A stretch of DNA of 64,000 bases from Amia ocellicauda. Its lineage: Eukaryota; Chordata; Actinopteri; Amiiformes; Amiidae. The DNA lies in the NCBI RefSeq assembly GCF_036373705.1, contig NC_089857.1:35412784-35476783 (forward strand), given 5' to 3'. Below are positions 13,401-24,964 of the stretch, in pieces. Under the pieces are notes generated by a model. That model was not told where the DNA came from. It did not search any database and saw nothing but the letters and a program-made list of their open reading frames with translations. The position numbers were made by a program, and so were the translations under genes. Positions within the stretch are counted from its first letter, which is position 1; every line of letters begins with the position of its first letter.

Positions 13401-16167
13401 ATATTAACCTCACCAGACTCCAGACATGCACTAATTACAGAATTACCACCCCTGTATTGTGCTAAATACTAAATATATCATCAATTAAATGAATCAACAT
13501 ATAAAGCTCATTTGGTTTTTGAAATGGATTGATTACATCATCTCCGATGTCATCCATGGTAGAGCAAATCAGAAGATATGAAACAAAGGATATTAAAGAA
13601 AGCAGTGAATTTCTGCTAAAGGTCTTAACACTTAAAATGTATTTAAATAAAGCTTAGAAGTCCTTAAAAGAGAAGGATTTCAGAACGGCTGATGTGCCGA
13701 TATAATATGATGGATAACTGGCAGAATACTACACTAACATTTAAATGAGATCTTTCATCATCGTAACCTAAAGCTAAACTTCAGTATCTGAAACCATTTT
13801 TATTTGACTTTGATTGTGTAACAAGTTTAATTCATACTTCGAGAAAGAGCTATGGCAGAGCAGGCCTACAGAGTTTTGACCTCACAGCTGTTCAATCTGC
13901 ACTGCCAGTGAACAGGAAAGCTGCCAGCAGCAAGCCCCGAGATCAACATTTTTAAAACGTTTCAGTCCAAATATGGAAAACTCGCAGGTTCATGCAAGGT
14001 CTATTAAAACATTCAATCAGGCAAATTCTTAAAGGTCTCATTTACCTGTGGTGAATAGGGGTTATTTACAGATGGCTCTTAAATTTCATAAAGGTAGTGC
14101 TGAATAGGCCACTGAAGCCTTAAGATTACAAAATATGCACTCAAGAACCCAACTCTGAAATCTGTACCTAAAATTTGCAATTTACACAGTAACCAGTAAT
14201 CAAACATTTGTTGCAGGTGGAATTAACAATGCCATTATTTAAATTTGAATACCAGTAGGTAGGTACAATTCTAACATTGCAAAAATTATTCACCCTTTAA
14301 TTACAGTGACAGTGTCCTGTTCATTTTCTACAAAATGTTTTATTTTTTATTAAACAGACCACAAATACTTTCAACAAACAACAATGCCCCAAATTATCAA
14401 TAAAAAGGAAAATACTCACTGCATAAGAGCCTATCAGGTAGGCAGCATTTGCTTGTTTCTTTTGGTCACCACAAGTATAGAAAACAATTTTCTTCTTTGA
14501 AAGTGTGAAGGACTGTTAAAAATAATATGCATAAATAATGTATTAAAAGGAACACAAACTGTGAGATACTATTGAAACAAGTCAGCAGTGACACACGTTT
14601 TCAAAAACATCTGAGCACACCAAGCACAGAGACAGACATCTGTAACAAAGAGCAGCAGCAAAGCCCCATATGAAACCATTACGAGTGGTGCAAGTGTCCT
14701 GGTACAGGGCTTTCATTCTACACAGCAAAACCAAATCATTCACTTTAAGCAGCATGTGCAGAGAGGGGGGGCATTTGATCTAATCGGAATGAACCTCCTT
14801 CTCTAAAAACTGCAATTGGGTGAGCTTCACATTAGGCTTAGTTTATTTTGCAGGCTAACATTTGGCATAGGACTGGTTTCTGGCCATGAAACAACAGCAG
14901 TAAACACTTAACGGGAATTAGTTGGAAAGACATACAAAGAGCTTGAACATTTACCAAAAAAAGCACACAAAGGAACAAAAGTATACATTTAACAGCACAG
15001 GTTTTTGATAATAAAATACGCGGGAATACTGCCTTGAAATGTATAACTAAACCAATACATTTAGCTTATTACTAACACACATTGAAGAATACCGTACAGG
15101 AGAAATCTATAAGCCACAGATATAACTGCAATGTGTGTGTGTAAAGTGTTCAACTGCAAATCTGTATTGCACAATTTGTAGGACAAAAACAAATCATTAC
15201 CTTTAATTTTTTGTTGAGCTTGCAACAAAAATGATAAAACATTGCCAAGTTCAGAGGTCCAAAGTCTGCATAGAAGCTATAAAAGAAAAGCAGGGTTAGA
15301 ACTGTTACCATCATATTCCCCCACCTGAAGACAAACCCTATAATACGTATATTAAAAAGTAACAAATCTGTTCTATTGATAAATACACCGAGATTCAAAA
15401 AGGATATATAAATCACCTAGATGTCCCATTTTCCATGTTATATAAAGCTATTTTAACTGAAGTTAATTTAGATGCTACATGGAAAATAAAATGAACGACA
15501 TTATCAGAACATAGCATGTCTGCATTGCAGGGTTTCACCTTTATTACAACTCAGACATGAAACAAGCAAAATAAATCCAGGACAAATAGACTGCATTAAT
15601 AATTGCATATTAAATCAAGAGTAGGACCCCCACTAGCATAAAATATACATCACAGTTTACAATACACTTACTTCTCGTAAGAGAGCTCGTCATCTATGCT
15701 GAAACAGTGCTTGTCTGCAGTGCTTTTAGGTTTCTGTTGCAGAATGGCAAAATAGAGTTGATCTGAAAAGGTCAAGATTTAAACGTCAAATGCCACCGGC
15801 TAAATTGTAGAATTAACATTTTTTATATTATACATATAGCTTATACTTTATTATAAAATACAGTTTTCAAACTGCCAATTTAAAATCGCTATAATTAATA
15901 TACTGTAGTCAACGTACTAATTATGGTGAAATATATGCATAAACTTCCACGCAGATGAAACATATTACAGGCCTCGTTTCCGGAGATGTGGGGCGCCGAT
16001 GGGATTGATTTCGCTTTAAACTAGTAACGCGGGCAGCCAGAACAATGATGCCAATTAATGACCGGCCCTAATTAAACATACATTTAGTAAAATTCATGAG
16101 CATGAAAAATACTGAACTCACCCTTTTTAAATTCTAGTGCGTTAACCGTCTCATTCTCCTCCGCCAT
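4458..16167 (-). CDS. CDC14B: CDC14B dual-specificity phosphatase, 16 coding exons (proximal first exon form)
   Basis: Exons on the minus strand, all in phase: 16167-16122, 15762-15672, 15276-15201, 14512-14420, 13100-13024, 12629-12563, 12464-12402, 12114-12027, 11672-11442, 11338-11200, 10950-10785, 10612-10515, 5966-5919, 5681-5565, 5278-5050, 4682-4458. Together they encode 617 residues. The N-terminal domain has [19 protein letters not shown]. The catalytic P-loop is VHCKAGLGRTG (Cys276, Arg282), split across two exons, with the acid loop [10 protein letters not shown] (Asp249). IIGPQQNF and [15 protein letters not shown] follow. CDC14 enzymes dephosphorylate Ser/Thr-Pro (CDK) sites; CDC14B is nuclear or nucleolar in mammals. 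LQSSVQSCK in exon 14 is specific to CDC14B, as is the synteny; some catalytic-domain segments ([10 protein letters not shown]) look CDC14A-like. [12 protein letters not shown] opens exon 15. The last exon is the least certain part: it is supported by splice site and phase only. Confidence 0.92.
7736..7847 (-). CDS. CDC14B: Candidate alternative last exon of CDC14B with a membrane-spanning tail
   Basis: An acceptor (TTTCCCCTCCTTTTAG) ends at 7848. If exon 12 (ending at 10515, phase 2) is spliced to it, the frame continues without a break through 37 residues to TAG at 7738-7736. The peptide is strongly hydrophobic: [18 protein letters not shown], then [19 protein letters not shown]. This would give a 448-residue protein (468 with the distal start) with a C-terminal membrane anchor in place of exons 13-16. 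The acceptor, phase and stop agree, and the double Trp and length suit a tail anchor. No transcript evidence is available here. Confidence 0.6.
7926..7940. repeat. G homopolymer
   Basis: About 15 consecutive G between exons 12 and 13 of CDC14B, 80 bases upstream (in transcript sense) of the candidate alternative last exon. A similar G run lies at 18602-18614. Confidence 0.8.
9063..9122 (+). repeat. Short LINE/SINE 3' tail (GGATAAGGGCGTCTGCC type)
   Basis: TTGCCCTGGATAAGGGCGTC then TGCCAAGAAAT and an ATA-type run form the conserved 3' tail shared by L2/CR1-clade LINEs and their SINEs in ray-finned fishes. Only the tail is recognisable. It lies in the long CDC14B intron between exons 12 and 13; related tails occur near 18820 (same strand) and 34005 (opposite strand). 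Confidence 0.7.
13141..13215 (-). repeat. Decayed LINE/SINE tail
   Basis: Read on the minus strand, it has a diverged GGATAGAGGCATCTCCTAAA followed by an ATA-like run, matching the usual L2-type tail (GGATAAAGGCATCTGCTAAA) with several changes. It lies in the CDC14B intron just upstream of exon 5. Confidence 0.45.
16122..16167 (-). CDS. CDC14B: CDC14B proximal first coding exon (MAEEN type)
   Basis: ATG at 16167-16165 gives [15 protein letters not shown] plus one base, followed by donor GGTGAGTT. It ends in phase 1 and joins exon 2 (DQLYFAIL). The peptide resembles the CDC14A start (MAAESGELIGACEF) rather than the human CDC14B start. It seems to be the ancestral type of first exon, kept here beside the distal MKRK exon. 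Confidence 0.85.
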
Positions 16168-16960
16168 CCTAATTCAACTTTTATCCCCCTCCCCCCAAAA
16201 AATCTTATGAACTTTCCTTTGAAATTAAAAGGATCAAGATCAAAGAATCGTAGAACAAGGAAGACACTTGTTAAGATGTGCACTGCTTGGGGGAACAAAT
16301 CCCCCTTTATATATTAAAACAGTTACACTGTAGGAAATGTTCAATAGATTTTATTAAACATTTTTTGCCAACCACTTCTAACTAAGGGAACAGCATATTA
16401 AACCGACAGATTAAAAACACATTATAAATGATAATTATCATTACTGTACGCACAATTGCGGATTTTAGTTTACTATCCAAACAGTGCAGCTAAATTATTT
16501 AAACTCCCCTTAATAAGTAAAATACAATTGTAGTATCTCCCTCAATCATCCAGTCCTGATCCTGATAACGAAACAATGTTGCAGGGGAAACAACTGCAAC
16601 CGTGAAGAAAATAAAAAGACACAAAATAAACAAGGCGACTGTTTTCACAGCAAGACGCAGAAGTGAAACCCGCAGCACAAGACCTCTATGCTCAAGGTCT
16701 GAAACTCCCAATTCTTTGCCCCACCCAGTTATTCTGTTCAGCCTTCCCTCGACGCCCATTGGCTCACTGGAGGAAACAACTGCAGCAGCCCGTACGCTAT
16801 TGCACAACCCACACGCCAATCATCCCACAGCACAGTTCGGAATTTCAAGTTCTGCGGAAAAGACATGGAAGATTCTAATTGGAACGCTGCCCAAGCCGTT
16901 GCTAGGAGAAAAGCCTCGCTCAGCCAATCGAAATGTGCTGGTGATATTGTACGCACAGAT
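16168..16960 (-). promoter_or_regulatory. CDC14B: CDC14B proximal promoter with four CCAAT boxes
   Basis: Upstream of the proximal start the sequence becomes less AT-rich and gains CpGs. CCAAT pentamers lie at 16758-16762 (minus), 16816-16820 (plus), 16878-16882 (minus) and 16924-16928 (plus), spaced 46-62 bases. This alternating cluster is typical of NF-Y-bound, TATA-less promoters of cell-cycle genes. Open frames across this block on both strands look like chance products of the GC content. The transcription start is not determined. Confidence 0.5.
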
Positions 16961-18689
16961 TACAGCCCTACACTCTGATTACATTGTTGCCGACCTAAGC
17001 GTTTCTTTTTTATTATTATTTGCTCAACGCGGAGAATGTCAAGTAAAGTAGAAAATTATAGTACATTGCAGCAATCACACGTTTAACAAACAAACCCTTC
17101 AGCTTGCAATGAAACGGATAATGCACTGTGTTGCTGTGGTTTCCAGAAAAAAACTTTGTTGCAGAAATATGCAACATTATTATTATTTTTAAATCATTAA
17201 ATATTCTTAGAGTAACATTTTAAAGAAATTTCAGTTTAAACCAACCGTTTTAAATTTTAAACAAATATCCCTTTGTGAATAGGATGGGGCCTAGAAGTTC
17301 ACTGGAGTGATTTCGCAGATAATTGTACACAAGGTTAAATATTTCTGTATTTCTTCTGGACACGTCCTTAATACAGTAGTGTATAACAGTAATATGAAGG
17401 GGAGATAGACTTGTAGAAATTATGTCATACTGAGCTCCTAACTCCAATTTAAGATTTTATTACAGTTATCAGAAATACTGCTACCCTACAGTAATTCTGA
17501 CACAAGTGTCCATTAATAACCTACTCTAAATAAGGGCATAGACCATTATTCTCACAGAAGTACTATACACGTGTAACAGTGCTGGATTGAAACCAACCAA
17601 AGAGAAAGCCTGAAGTAATGCACTTACATTTGCCTTGCCTTCACCTCCATCTGAATGATTCTCTCAACTTAGTTCTTATACACCCAGCATGCTCCATTGT
17701 AATATATGACTGAATGTCAACAATGCATGCATTACAGAAGGGATGGCTAGAATTATACATACTGTGAATAAATAAATAAATAAAGCTTTTTAAGACACTG
17801 TATGTGGATTAACCAACAAATTCAAAAACATCACTGTATAACTCAATAATTGTAGAGATATGGAAGGTTAACCTCCAAGACTCAACTCAACAGCAGTGAA
17901 AATGCCCAGTGCCCAGACATACGAGATATTTTCTTATCCTAAATTGTATTAAAAAAAAAAAAAAACTAAACTAATAAAAAAACATCACCAAATTCCAAAG
18001 TCAAAGACTTCATTTTTCAAAGGGTAGGGTGCATTAATTATTTTTCATTTATCCTGGTACTAGATTGCATTAAATTCCGAGATATAAAGGTTATACACTT
18101 GGTTAGATGTATGTGGAGTAATCCCATTATAGGAATAAGACCGAAACATAGGTTGTACATTTTGCAAAATTTTGGTGAATTTTGAAGAAATTCCTGATTA
18201 CTGATTTAATAACATCTTGATGCCAGATTATGTTATGCATATATTTATATTCAGATACTATTCTGCAAAGTATTATTCAAAATGCTTTGAATTTAGTCCA
18301 GACATTCATACTTGCCTTTTAAATATGTAACAAATAAATTGTTCATGGCAAGAAACGAGTTATGCAACAGATGCTGCATTTTTATTTAAGTTTATTTTTC
18401 TTTCACAATATTCCATTTAACCAAATATTACAATGTCACTGGTTGAAGGAGTCGAGACAGAATCTGCCTTATCTTTATAGTTTCAACATGTATATAAACA
18501 TCAGGGTATTTGAAAAGACAAATCAATAGAATGAACCTACATAGAGTGCAAATACCACAGATGTTAGTATATGTATTTATTCTGCAAAAATAAAATAAAG
18601 GAGGGGGGGGGGGGTCTAAAATGTTAGATAATACAGTAAATGGATAAATCAACACAATGTCCAGGATGTAGGAAGTCTCTTACTGTACT
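16961..18689. other. Intron between the two CDC14B first exons, no gene seen
   Basis: AT-rich DNA with A and AAT runs (17769-17783, 17950-17965) and a G run (18602-18614). No coding exon, RNA gene or full transposon was recognised here, or in the remaining part 18891-19799. Confidence 0.5.
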
Positions 18690-18890
18690 TGTGTAAATTG
18701 TAAATTGGAATTTGTAAAATGTATTATTTTGAATTTCTATGTTTTAGCCAAGTTAAATTTGTAATGATTGATGCCTTGTACTTCTCTGTATTTTTGCACT
18801 TATGTTGTAAGTCGTCCTGGATAAGGGCGTCTGCCAAGAAATAATAATAATAATAATAATAATAATATTTATTAATAATAATAATGTATG
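18690..18890 (+). repeat. LINE/SINE 3' end with ATA-repeat tail
   Basis: A region ending GTCCTGGATAAGGGCGTCTG then CCAAG and a run of about nine AAT units. About 130 bases before it (from near 18690) look like the 3' end of a CR1/L2-clade element. It sits in the intron between the two alternative CDC14B first exons. Confidence 0.65.
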
Positions 18891-19799
18891 AAAAAACTAT
18901 GCAATTTTCTAAGATTTTGCAGGATTTAACTAAGATTTCTTGTGTAGTAAAATGTGAAGCATCGCTTTAACGATTTTCTTTACTTAAAAAGATTGACTTG
19001 TCAATGTAACTTACCTCCTCAAATACATTTTATTTTTATATTTCCTGATCTGTAAAACATAAATCTGAACCACACCAGTTTTGTAATTATGATTCAGTTT
19101 TTTTTTTTTTTAAAGAAGAGAGCATTATGAAAATGAATTACATTTCAATTATTCATGTCTTGAAGCTGAAGCAGTGCTATTCTAAAAAAAAAGTTTAAAT
19201 TGGTTTTTTAGATAAGAAATCCTGTGCGACTATAATTTCGAGAGGTAGCAACCAACTTCACAAATCAACCGATTTAGTTTTACAAGTGTACATTTTGTAA
19301 ACATCTCATAGTAAATAAATACTTATTGCACACTCTTGCACATTTTCCAGCAATTACTACATCGATACAAGAACCTGTCTATCAAGTATCATCAACCATC
19401 ATTCAATACCACAGACCAACTCCTCATTCAACACATTAACTCATCTTTACTGGGTCAGATCAGAAGTTCTCACGACATGAGCCTGATGGCCAGCAGTGCC
19501 TGTAATGTAGTGATCCACGTCACTCTACTGGACAAGCAGCAGAAGACAAATTTGGACGGTGAGAAATCATCAATACGAAAATAAAAGGCTGAACTTAACA
19601 GCGATGCACACATTAACATACCAGCTCAAATTCATCGGTGTCGCCATTTTAGGTCAATTTTGCACATAAATGCACAGGGTTGCACATAAATATAGACAGG
19701 ACCCTACATGCACAAAGAAAAACAATGTCGCCGCGCTGTAGCGGAGTCCTGTCGGCACCACAAGGGCAGGACAGGTGAGCGCCTTTTCTTTCTTCTTAC

Positions 19800-19905
19800 C
19801 TGTGATAGCGACGGGAAGATCAGAGCACGGCTCCGCCTCCTCATGCTTTACAACAAAACGTTTCTTCTTCGACTCCAGTCGCCTCCTCTCGTTTTTACGC
19901 TTCAT
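19800..19905 (-). CDS. CDC14B: CDC14B distal alternative first coding exon (MKRK type)
   Basis: ATG at 19905 opens MKRKNERRRLESKKKRF and runs to SDLPVAIT plus one base at 19800, followed by donor GTAAGAAG. Human CDC14B starts MKRKSERR and enters exon 2 through DITDRLCFAIL; here the join gives [11 protein letters not shown]. It ends in phase 1, exactly like the proximal exon, so both feed exon 2 in frame; this form would be 637 residues. The Lys/Arg-rich start is the kind of segment that gives mammalian CDC14B its nucleolar targeting (known from the family; not shown here). Confidence 0.88.
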
Positions 19906-20290
19906 GGTGAGTTCAGGTGTGCCTCGGGATCATGTTCAGTGATACCCGGGATCCTCAACCCCTGGCCGCAGCTAGTTTATATCCAGGTGTGTCACAATCT
20001 CCAGCTGGCCGTTGGAGTCCTGGAGCAGCTGCTGCAGCCGAGCTGGCTCTGACGCTTTATGAGAGGTGGGTCTGTGTAGCGCAGCCTCTGCTACTGCAGA
20101 AATACACCTCGCGTTCGTGTAGCGCAGGTTTCCGCAGTTTTGCGCAGATCTGCACAAGCCCACCGATCCGATTGGAGGAGCCGCGCACATACGCGCTACA
20201 CGAACGCGACCCCGGTGCGGTCTGTAACAGGCAGGTTTACGTGCCCACTAGTGACGCAGTTCACTTCAAGGTTTGTCTGCTACTCTTCTT
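19906..20290 (-). promoter_or_regulatory. CDC14B: CDC14B distal promoter, CpG-rich, with a perfect 17-bp inverted repeat
   Basis: A short GC- and CpG-rich island lies directly upstream of the MKRK exon. It contains a 17-bp perfect inverted repeat (20109-20125 and 20193-20209), and an 11-bp unit GTGTAGCGCAG is repeated directly at 20074-20084 and 20117-20127. Further GCGCAG motifs lie between. The 164-residue open frame on the + strand (19917-20411) has no recognisable homology and is attributed to base composition. Confidence 0.5.
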
Positions 20291-21277
20291 CCTCTCCCTC
20301 CTCCAGTGCACAAACTTCAAACACACTATTCTGGGTTTTTGCATTCAGTGGGGATTACAGCCCTACAAGCAATGGGTTAACACTACTGCAATAATATGGA
20401 CGCTGCTATGATGAGGTCCAGTTGATATTACCATTGCATTCTGATACTGTCCATAGAGGTGCATTAAAATAGTACACTTTACTGTTCTTACAGGGCTATG
20501 GTAGTTTATTTTCCAAATTCAAAATGACAATCTAGCAAATAGCAAAGAAGCTAAGAAATAGCAAAATAGGATTGAATAAATAACTGTTTGAAAAAAAAGT
20601 GTTGTAAAATAAATACATAAATAAAGCTCTCAATTAAATATATTTTCTATTGCATCCTAAATGACATACATTGCTAATATAATGTTCACATTTTCCTGAG
20701 TGTGACATGAATTTAAAATGGCATATAACTTGCATTTTCTGCTGGTTCAATTTGGGTGCTGTGGTGTTTGAAGCGAATCCATGGTTATGGATGGTCAATG
20801 AACCACTCAGAAAAAAAAAAAAAACTGAGCAGGAATTCAGAACACGTCTTAAAGAAATCAACAATATGCCTCTGCCAAGGGCCCACACATGTAATCTCCC
20901 AGACAGTGGAGTCATTTTACAAATCAAACCACAGTCTGGTGTTAGAGAGGGATTTCCAGTTTGCAATAATAGGATGCAATTTGCAAACGCATGCAATATC
21001 TGACATTCCATTTTAAAACAATTTCACCTCGTAAGACCTGCAGAATTAAAAGGTTGTATTATTGACAGAACCTTTGTATTTTTTGAAACATTTAATAACA
21101 CAAACAATAGTCTGCTCAGTTTTTGAATATCCAATTAAAAATAAAATATTAATTGTTTACATTGCGTGTATATATATATATATATATAAATTTGAATGTA
21201 CAGTGCCTGCCTGACTTAATGCTCTTAGCACAGTAAGACTCAATCTCCATCTGTTTTTGAATCTACATTCTAGGGTT
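20291..21277. other. Spacer and probable PRXL2C 3' untranslated region
   Basis: Two possible minus-strand poly(A) signals for PRXL2C lie here: ATTAAA (TTTAAT at 21091-21096) and AATAAA (TTTATT at 20505-20510). A TA microsatellite lies at about 21171-21187. No other gene was seen. Confidence 0.4.
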
Positions 21278-22901
21278 TTATACATGAATAATTGGAGACT
21301 GATCACTGAAATCCACTGTCTGTACTCCTGCTAGCTGCAGTAGCCAATTTATTGGCATCTGATCAAGCCTGTTCATATCAAAATGTGCAAAGTGAACTTC
21401 TGAGCCTGTGAAAAAATATACAAAAGAAAGAAAAAAAAAAAAACAGTCAAAAAGCACATGCACGATTGAAATACTTAAAACTGATATAAATATATTTATC
21501 ACAACAATTATATGATGAAGTTAAATATTAAATTGAAAACTACTCTGGAATGTTATAAGCATGTATGTAAATATCTCAATCTTCCTTAAAGTTAAAACAT
21601 TGTATTAGCCAGAAGACTTCATAATTAAATTCAGAGGCTCAAGGCAGAGGTTGCTGGCCACTTCATAAGTGTTAAAAGGCATTCTGTAATATACTAAAGG
21701 GGAAAATCAGTTACTGCAAGAGCTTTTCTGTATATATTTAACCAGTGACCCAAAACAATACAACCAGTTTCAGAAATTACATTTATTAAAAGCACAGAAG
21801 AGTTTACCTGGTCCTAAAATGAATGACCCGCCTTGTTGTTGGGGGTCCCCTTGAAAATCAAACACAGGGCTGGTAATTGCTCGCCACATGCTTTTGACAC
21901 TGCCAGAGAGCATGCTGGATTTCACATGAGGGCTTTGAGCTCCTGCAGTACAGAATATAGATGCAGAGATAATCTGAAAATATAATCTTTAATTACCCTT
22001 TTTTACTCCATAGTCCCCAGATGCTTACTATGAGGCAATATGCATAATATAAAAACACGTAATTTAGAAAAAAACCTATATCTACATAATACGACCTTAA
22101 TAATAATTGTACCTGATTGCATGAAGGTCTCCTCTCTCTTCATCCCAAGCTTTTTATAAATGTGTTTTTCTGGATCAACATATATTTCATGTGGATATCT
22201 TGTCAGTGAGCAGAAAGCCTGTATGTGTGACCCATACACAAGATATTTAAGACATACAGTATTGCAGGTTCACAAACCTTATTTATGTAATTTTCTATAA
22301 ATCCCATTTTAATTAAGTCCTGGAACCAGTGGAGTCAGATGTGAAGTTCTGATTATTACAGGCATCTTTTTTATATAGTAATTCTTAACCAAAGATTGCT
22401 TTTCACCTTATATATGGTGACTGGTTTGCTTGAAGTCTGATTTGAACTGTTATTGCAGCAGACTGGGGACACTGATTTTGATATCAGGACACATGCATCA
22501 TGCTTCTACTGGGCATCCTTAATGTGTTGACTCTTGAAACTATCCATTAAAAAAAGGATTACCTTAAACAATGACTTTTGATCATAGTTTGGTCGCTTCG
22601 CAACTCTGAAGATCAATGCTGGATTAATTTAGAGGTACTTTTAGGCAATCCTTGATTCTTTTCTATTATTTGCCACTAGCACAGTTCTCCATAAAATATT
22701 GTCATAGGGATCCGAACAGACATCCTATAGTTTATACTCATTATTGATTATGAACACATCTGAATGGGACAGATTAATTCACTAGGGAAGTACATGCATA
22801 CCTCTATGTGACGGTGAGAGGACTGTCCAATTACTATTAGTCTAACATCAGCTTCCTGTTGGAAAATAATAAATAAAATAAAATTATATATATAATTTAT
22901 C

Positions 22902-22952
<51 letters not shown>

Positions 22953-23620
22953 TTTTTACTTACTGTGAGGAAACTCTTTGGTATTTTAGCCAGATCTTCC
23001 ACATATTCTTTGCAGGTGTAGCACAAAAAATGCTATAAACGACAGTCAAAACAATTCAATAGGTTTCTTTCGTAATTAACAACAAGAATCATAATACATT
23101 CTAATTTCAATTGTGTAACCTATACCCTAACAATATAGACCTGTCATACAAACATTTCACCCAGCCTTTAGATTGTAAATTGCTCGGACTTTTCTAACTA
23201 TAATATAGACCCATAGGTGCGTTATTTTCTTCATTTCTTTCCAGTGTTAGTTAAGATGCCTTGCGCTGCTGATATTAATCCTGAAACTGCCTTGATCTCA
23301 GTACTTCCAGTAGCCATCCGTCTGCCTTCATTAGGAAACATGTATCATTAGAAACCAGCCATACTTACAAAGATGTGTTCATAATAACGCACCAATGAAT
23401 CTCTAACCTACTGACTTGCTTAGGAAAAAATGCTTCTTACCCTAACAAAAATTACGATCGCCTTCTTGTCCTGATATAAACCTCTAAAAGGTATCCGGTT
23501 TCCATGCTCATTGTATACAAAGCAATCGTCAGTGTCTGATATCTGAAGTGCAGCAATGCTTTTCTGTTTTTCCAGCGGGGATCTGCCAATCTGCTGTGTT
23601 ACTGGAGGATCTGTAGCCAT
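21278..23620 (-). CDS. PRXL2C: PRXL2C (AAED1), peroxiredoxin-like 2C, complete, six exons
   Basis: Exons on the minus strand: 23620-23441, 23032-22964, 22855-22802, 22218-22113, 21942-21808, 21405-21278 (stop TAA 21280-21278). All junctions are GT/AG and in phase; the product is 223 residues, close to the human 226. Motifs: NRIPFRGLYQDKKAIVIFVR ends exon 1, HFLCYTCKEYVEDLAKIP carries a Cys64-x-x-Cys67 pair, then LIVIGQSS, HEIYVDPEKHIYKKLGMKR, FDFQGDPQQQGGSFILGPG and the conserved end IIHV. It has the AhpC/TSA-like thioredoxin fold of the AAED1 family, which has been linked to glycolysis and growth signalling in human cells; the reaction is not settled. The start is chosen because MATDPPVTQQ matches the family start (APVTRQ). 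It lies head-to-head, about 1.3 kb from the presumed FBXL17 promoter. Confidence 0.95.
22906..22950. repeat. (TG)n microsatellite in PRXL2C intron 2
   Basis: About 22 TG units. On the transcribed strand this is a CA repeat lying 13 bases after the splice donor of exon 2, inside an intron of only 108 bases. Confidence 0.95.
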
Positions 23621-23759
23621 CTTTTATTTGATTGCAGCTCACAACTTTTCTCAAGTCCTTTGCCCTGGCTATTTTGGGCTGTGCAATGGCCTCAAAATGT
23701 AGGAAGCCACTCCCACAACATAGCAAGTTCATGTACTGTCTTGTTGTCTTAGGAGGGAC

Positions 23760-24819
23760 AACAATTCAAACGTTGGGAACATGAATGCATACCTTATATA
23801 CATTATTTACATTGCACTAATTGACATGATGAGGTTCTATATTCTCTATATTGGTCATCTGATTTCTGCGATACACTGCCTACACCCAGGTCCAAAGGTA
23901 ACAGCACAATTCAGAAAAATGTCTTCCTCCTAACCCTGTATTTTATTTGCCTTTAATTTAGGCAGAACTCCCTAATGTGTTCAATTATATCTCCGGATTT
24001 ATAAACGACCAATCTAAAGTACAGACTGAGGAGAATAATGTATCTTTGGAAATGTATAAATGAACAGTCTCATATTTAAAAAAAAACACCAGCAGGGGTC
24101 GTTAAAAAGATTTTATGGCATCAATAACGATTTTAGAAGCATTTTTATGCCGCCTAGTGAAACATCTATTTATTACATTGTACCTAGTGCAATTTTTATA
24201 ATCCGATTTCCCAATCCCAAATGGTACATCTCACTAATACATATTCTATTCAACTTGAAAACAGTAGCACTATCATTGTTACTTAAGGTTTAAAATGGGC
24301 TCAAATGCACAGGGAAATAATACAGTTTACAAACAATTAAATAAAATAAACACATGCAATTGAAAATGTGTTTCTCCGGCCCAAGAAATCAGTTTTGTTC
24401 ATGGAAACAAATGTTAGGTGATTCCTTATCAGTAAAATACAACAGAGTAATGGAAATACAGCATGTCTTATTATGCAGGAGCCAGCATCAAAACTAAGGC
24501 CTGCTTACAAAAATGTGTTCATAATAAATCAACTCTAAAATAAATACATACACAATATTAGCAAATTATTAAAGAATGCAAAGATGAACAAGAGGGCTGA
24601 ATGAAGTGAAACTTATGCATTCACTACATTTTAAAAGGTCACAGTGCAGTACAGTGTATTACAGTCCAATAGTGTCAAGGGTTCTAGTAGGGAAACACTG
24701 AAAGAAGTAATTATTTTGAATATAATGATGTATAACAACATTTTGGGAAACTTGCACAATTACTGTGGAATAGATGCATTTTGGCTGTTCCCTACTAGGA
24801 AACTGTTTTGTCCCCTACA
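23760..24819. other. PRXL2C upstream spacer, no gene seen
   Basis: AT-rich DNA without a recognisable exon, RNA gene or transposon. The PRXL2C promoter should lie in the first few hundred bases above 23620, but I see no CpG island or clear core element. Confidence 0.4.
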
Positions 24820-24821
24820 CC

Positions 24822-24874
<53 letters not shown>
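24820..24874. repeat. (AAT)n microsatellite
   Basis: Roughly eighteen uninterrupted ATA/AAT units in the PRXL2C-FBXL17 spacer. The long Asn run of the open frame over it is an artefact of this repeat. Confidence 0.95.
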
Positions 24875-24875
<1 letters not shown>

Positions 24876-24964
24876 TGATGATGCTGAATAATTATTATAA
24901 TTTAGAGTTTCAGCTCCCCTAAAAAATAAACTTATTTTTTCTATATGTATTCAGGATACACAGG

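Noticed and set aside
16602..17051. 149-residue plus-strand open frame over the proximal CDC14B promoter
   Set aside because: Same reason: base composition of the promoter, no conserved motif.
19917..20411. 164-residue plus-strand open frame opposite the CDC14B distal promoter
   Set aside because: It lies on the CpG-rich promoter, where stops are rare by composition; no family resemblance.
22906..22950. CRISPR-like or tandem-array reading of the short repeats
   Set aside because: All tandem repeats seen are simple microsatellites of 2-4 bases without spacers; this is vertebrate DNA.
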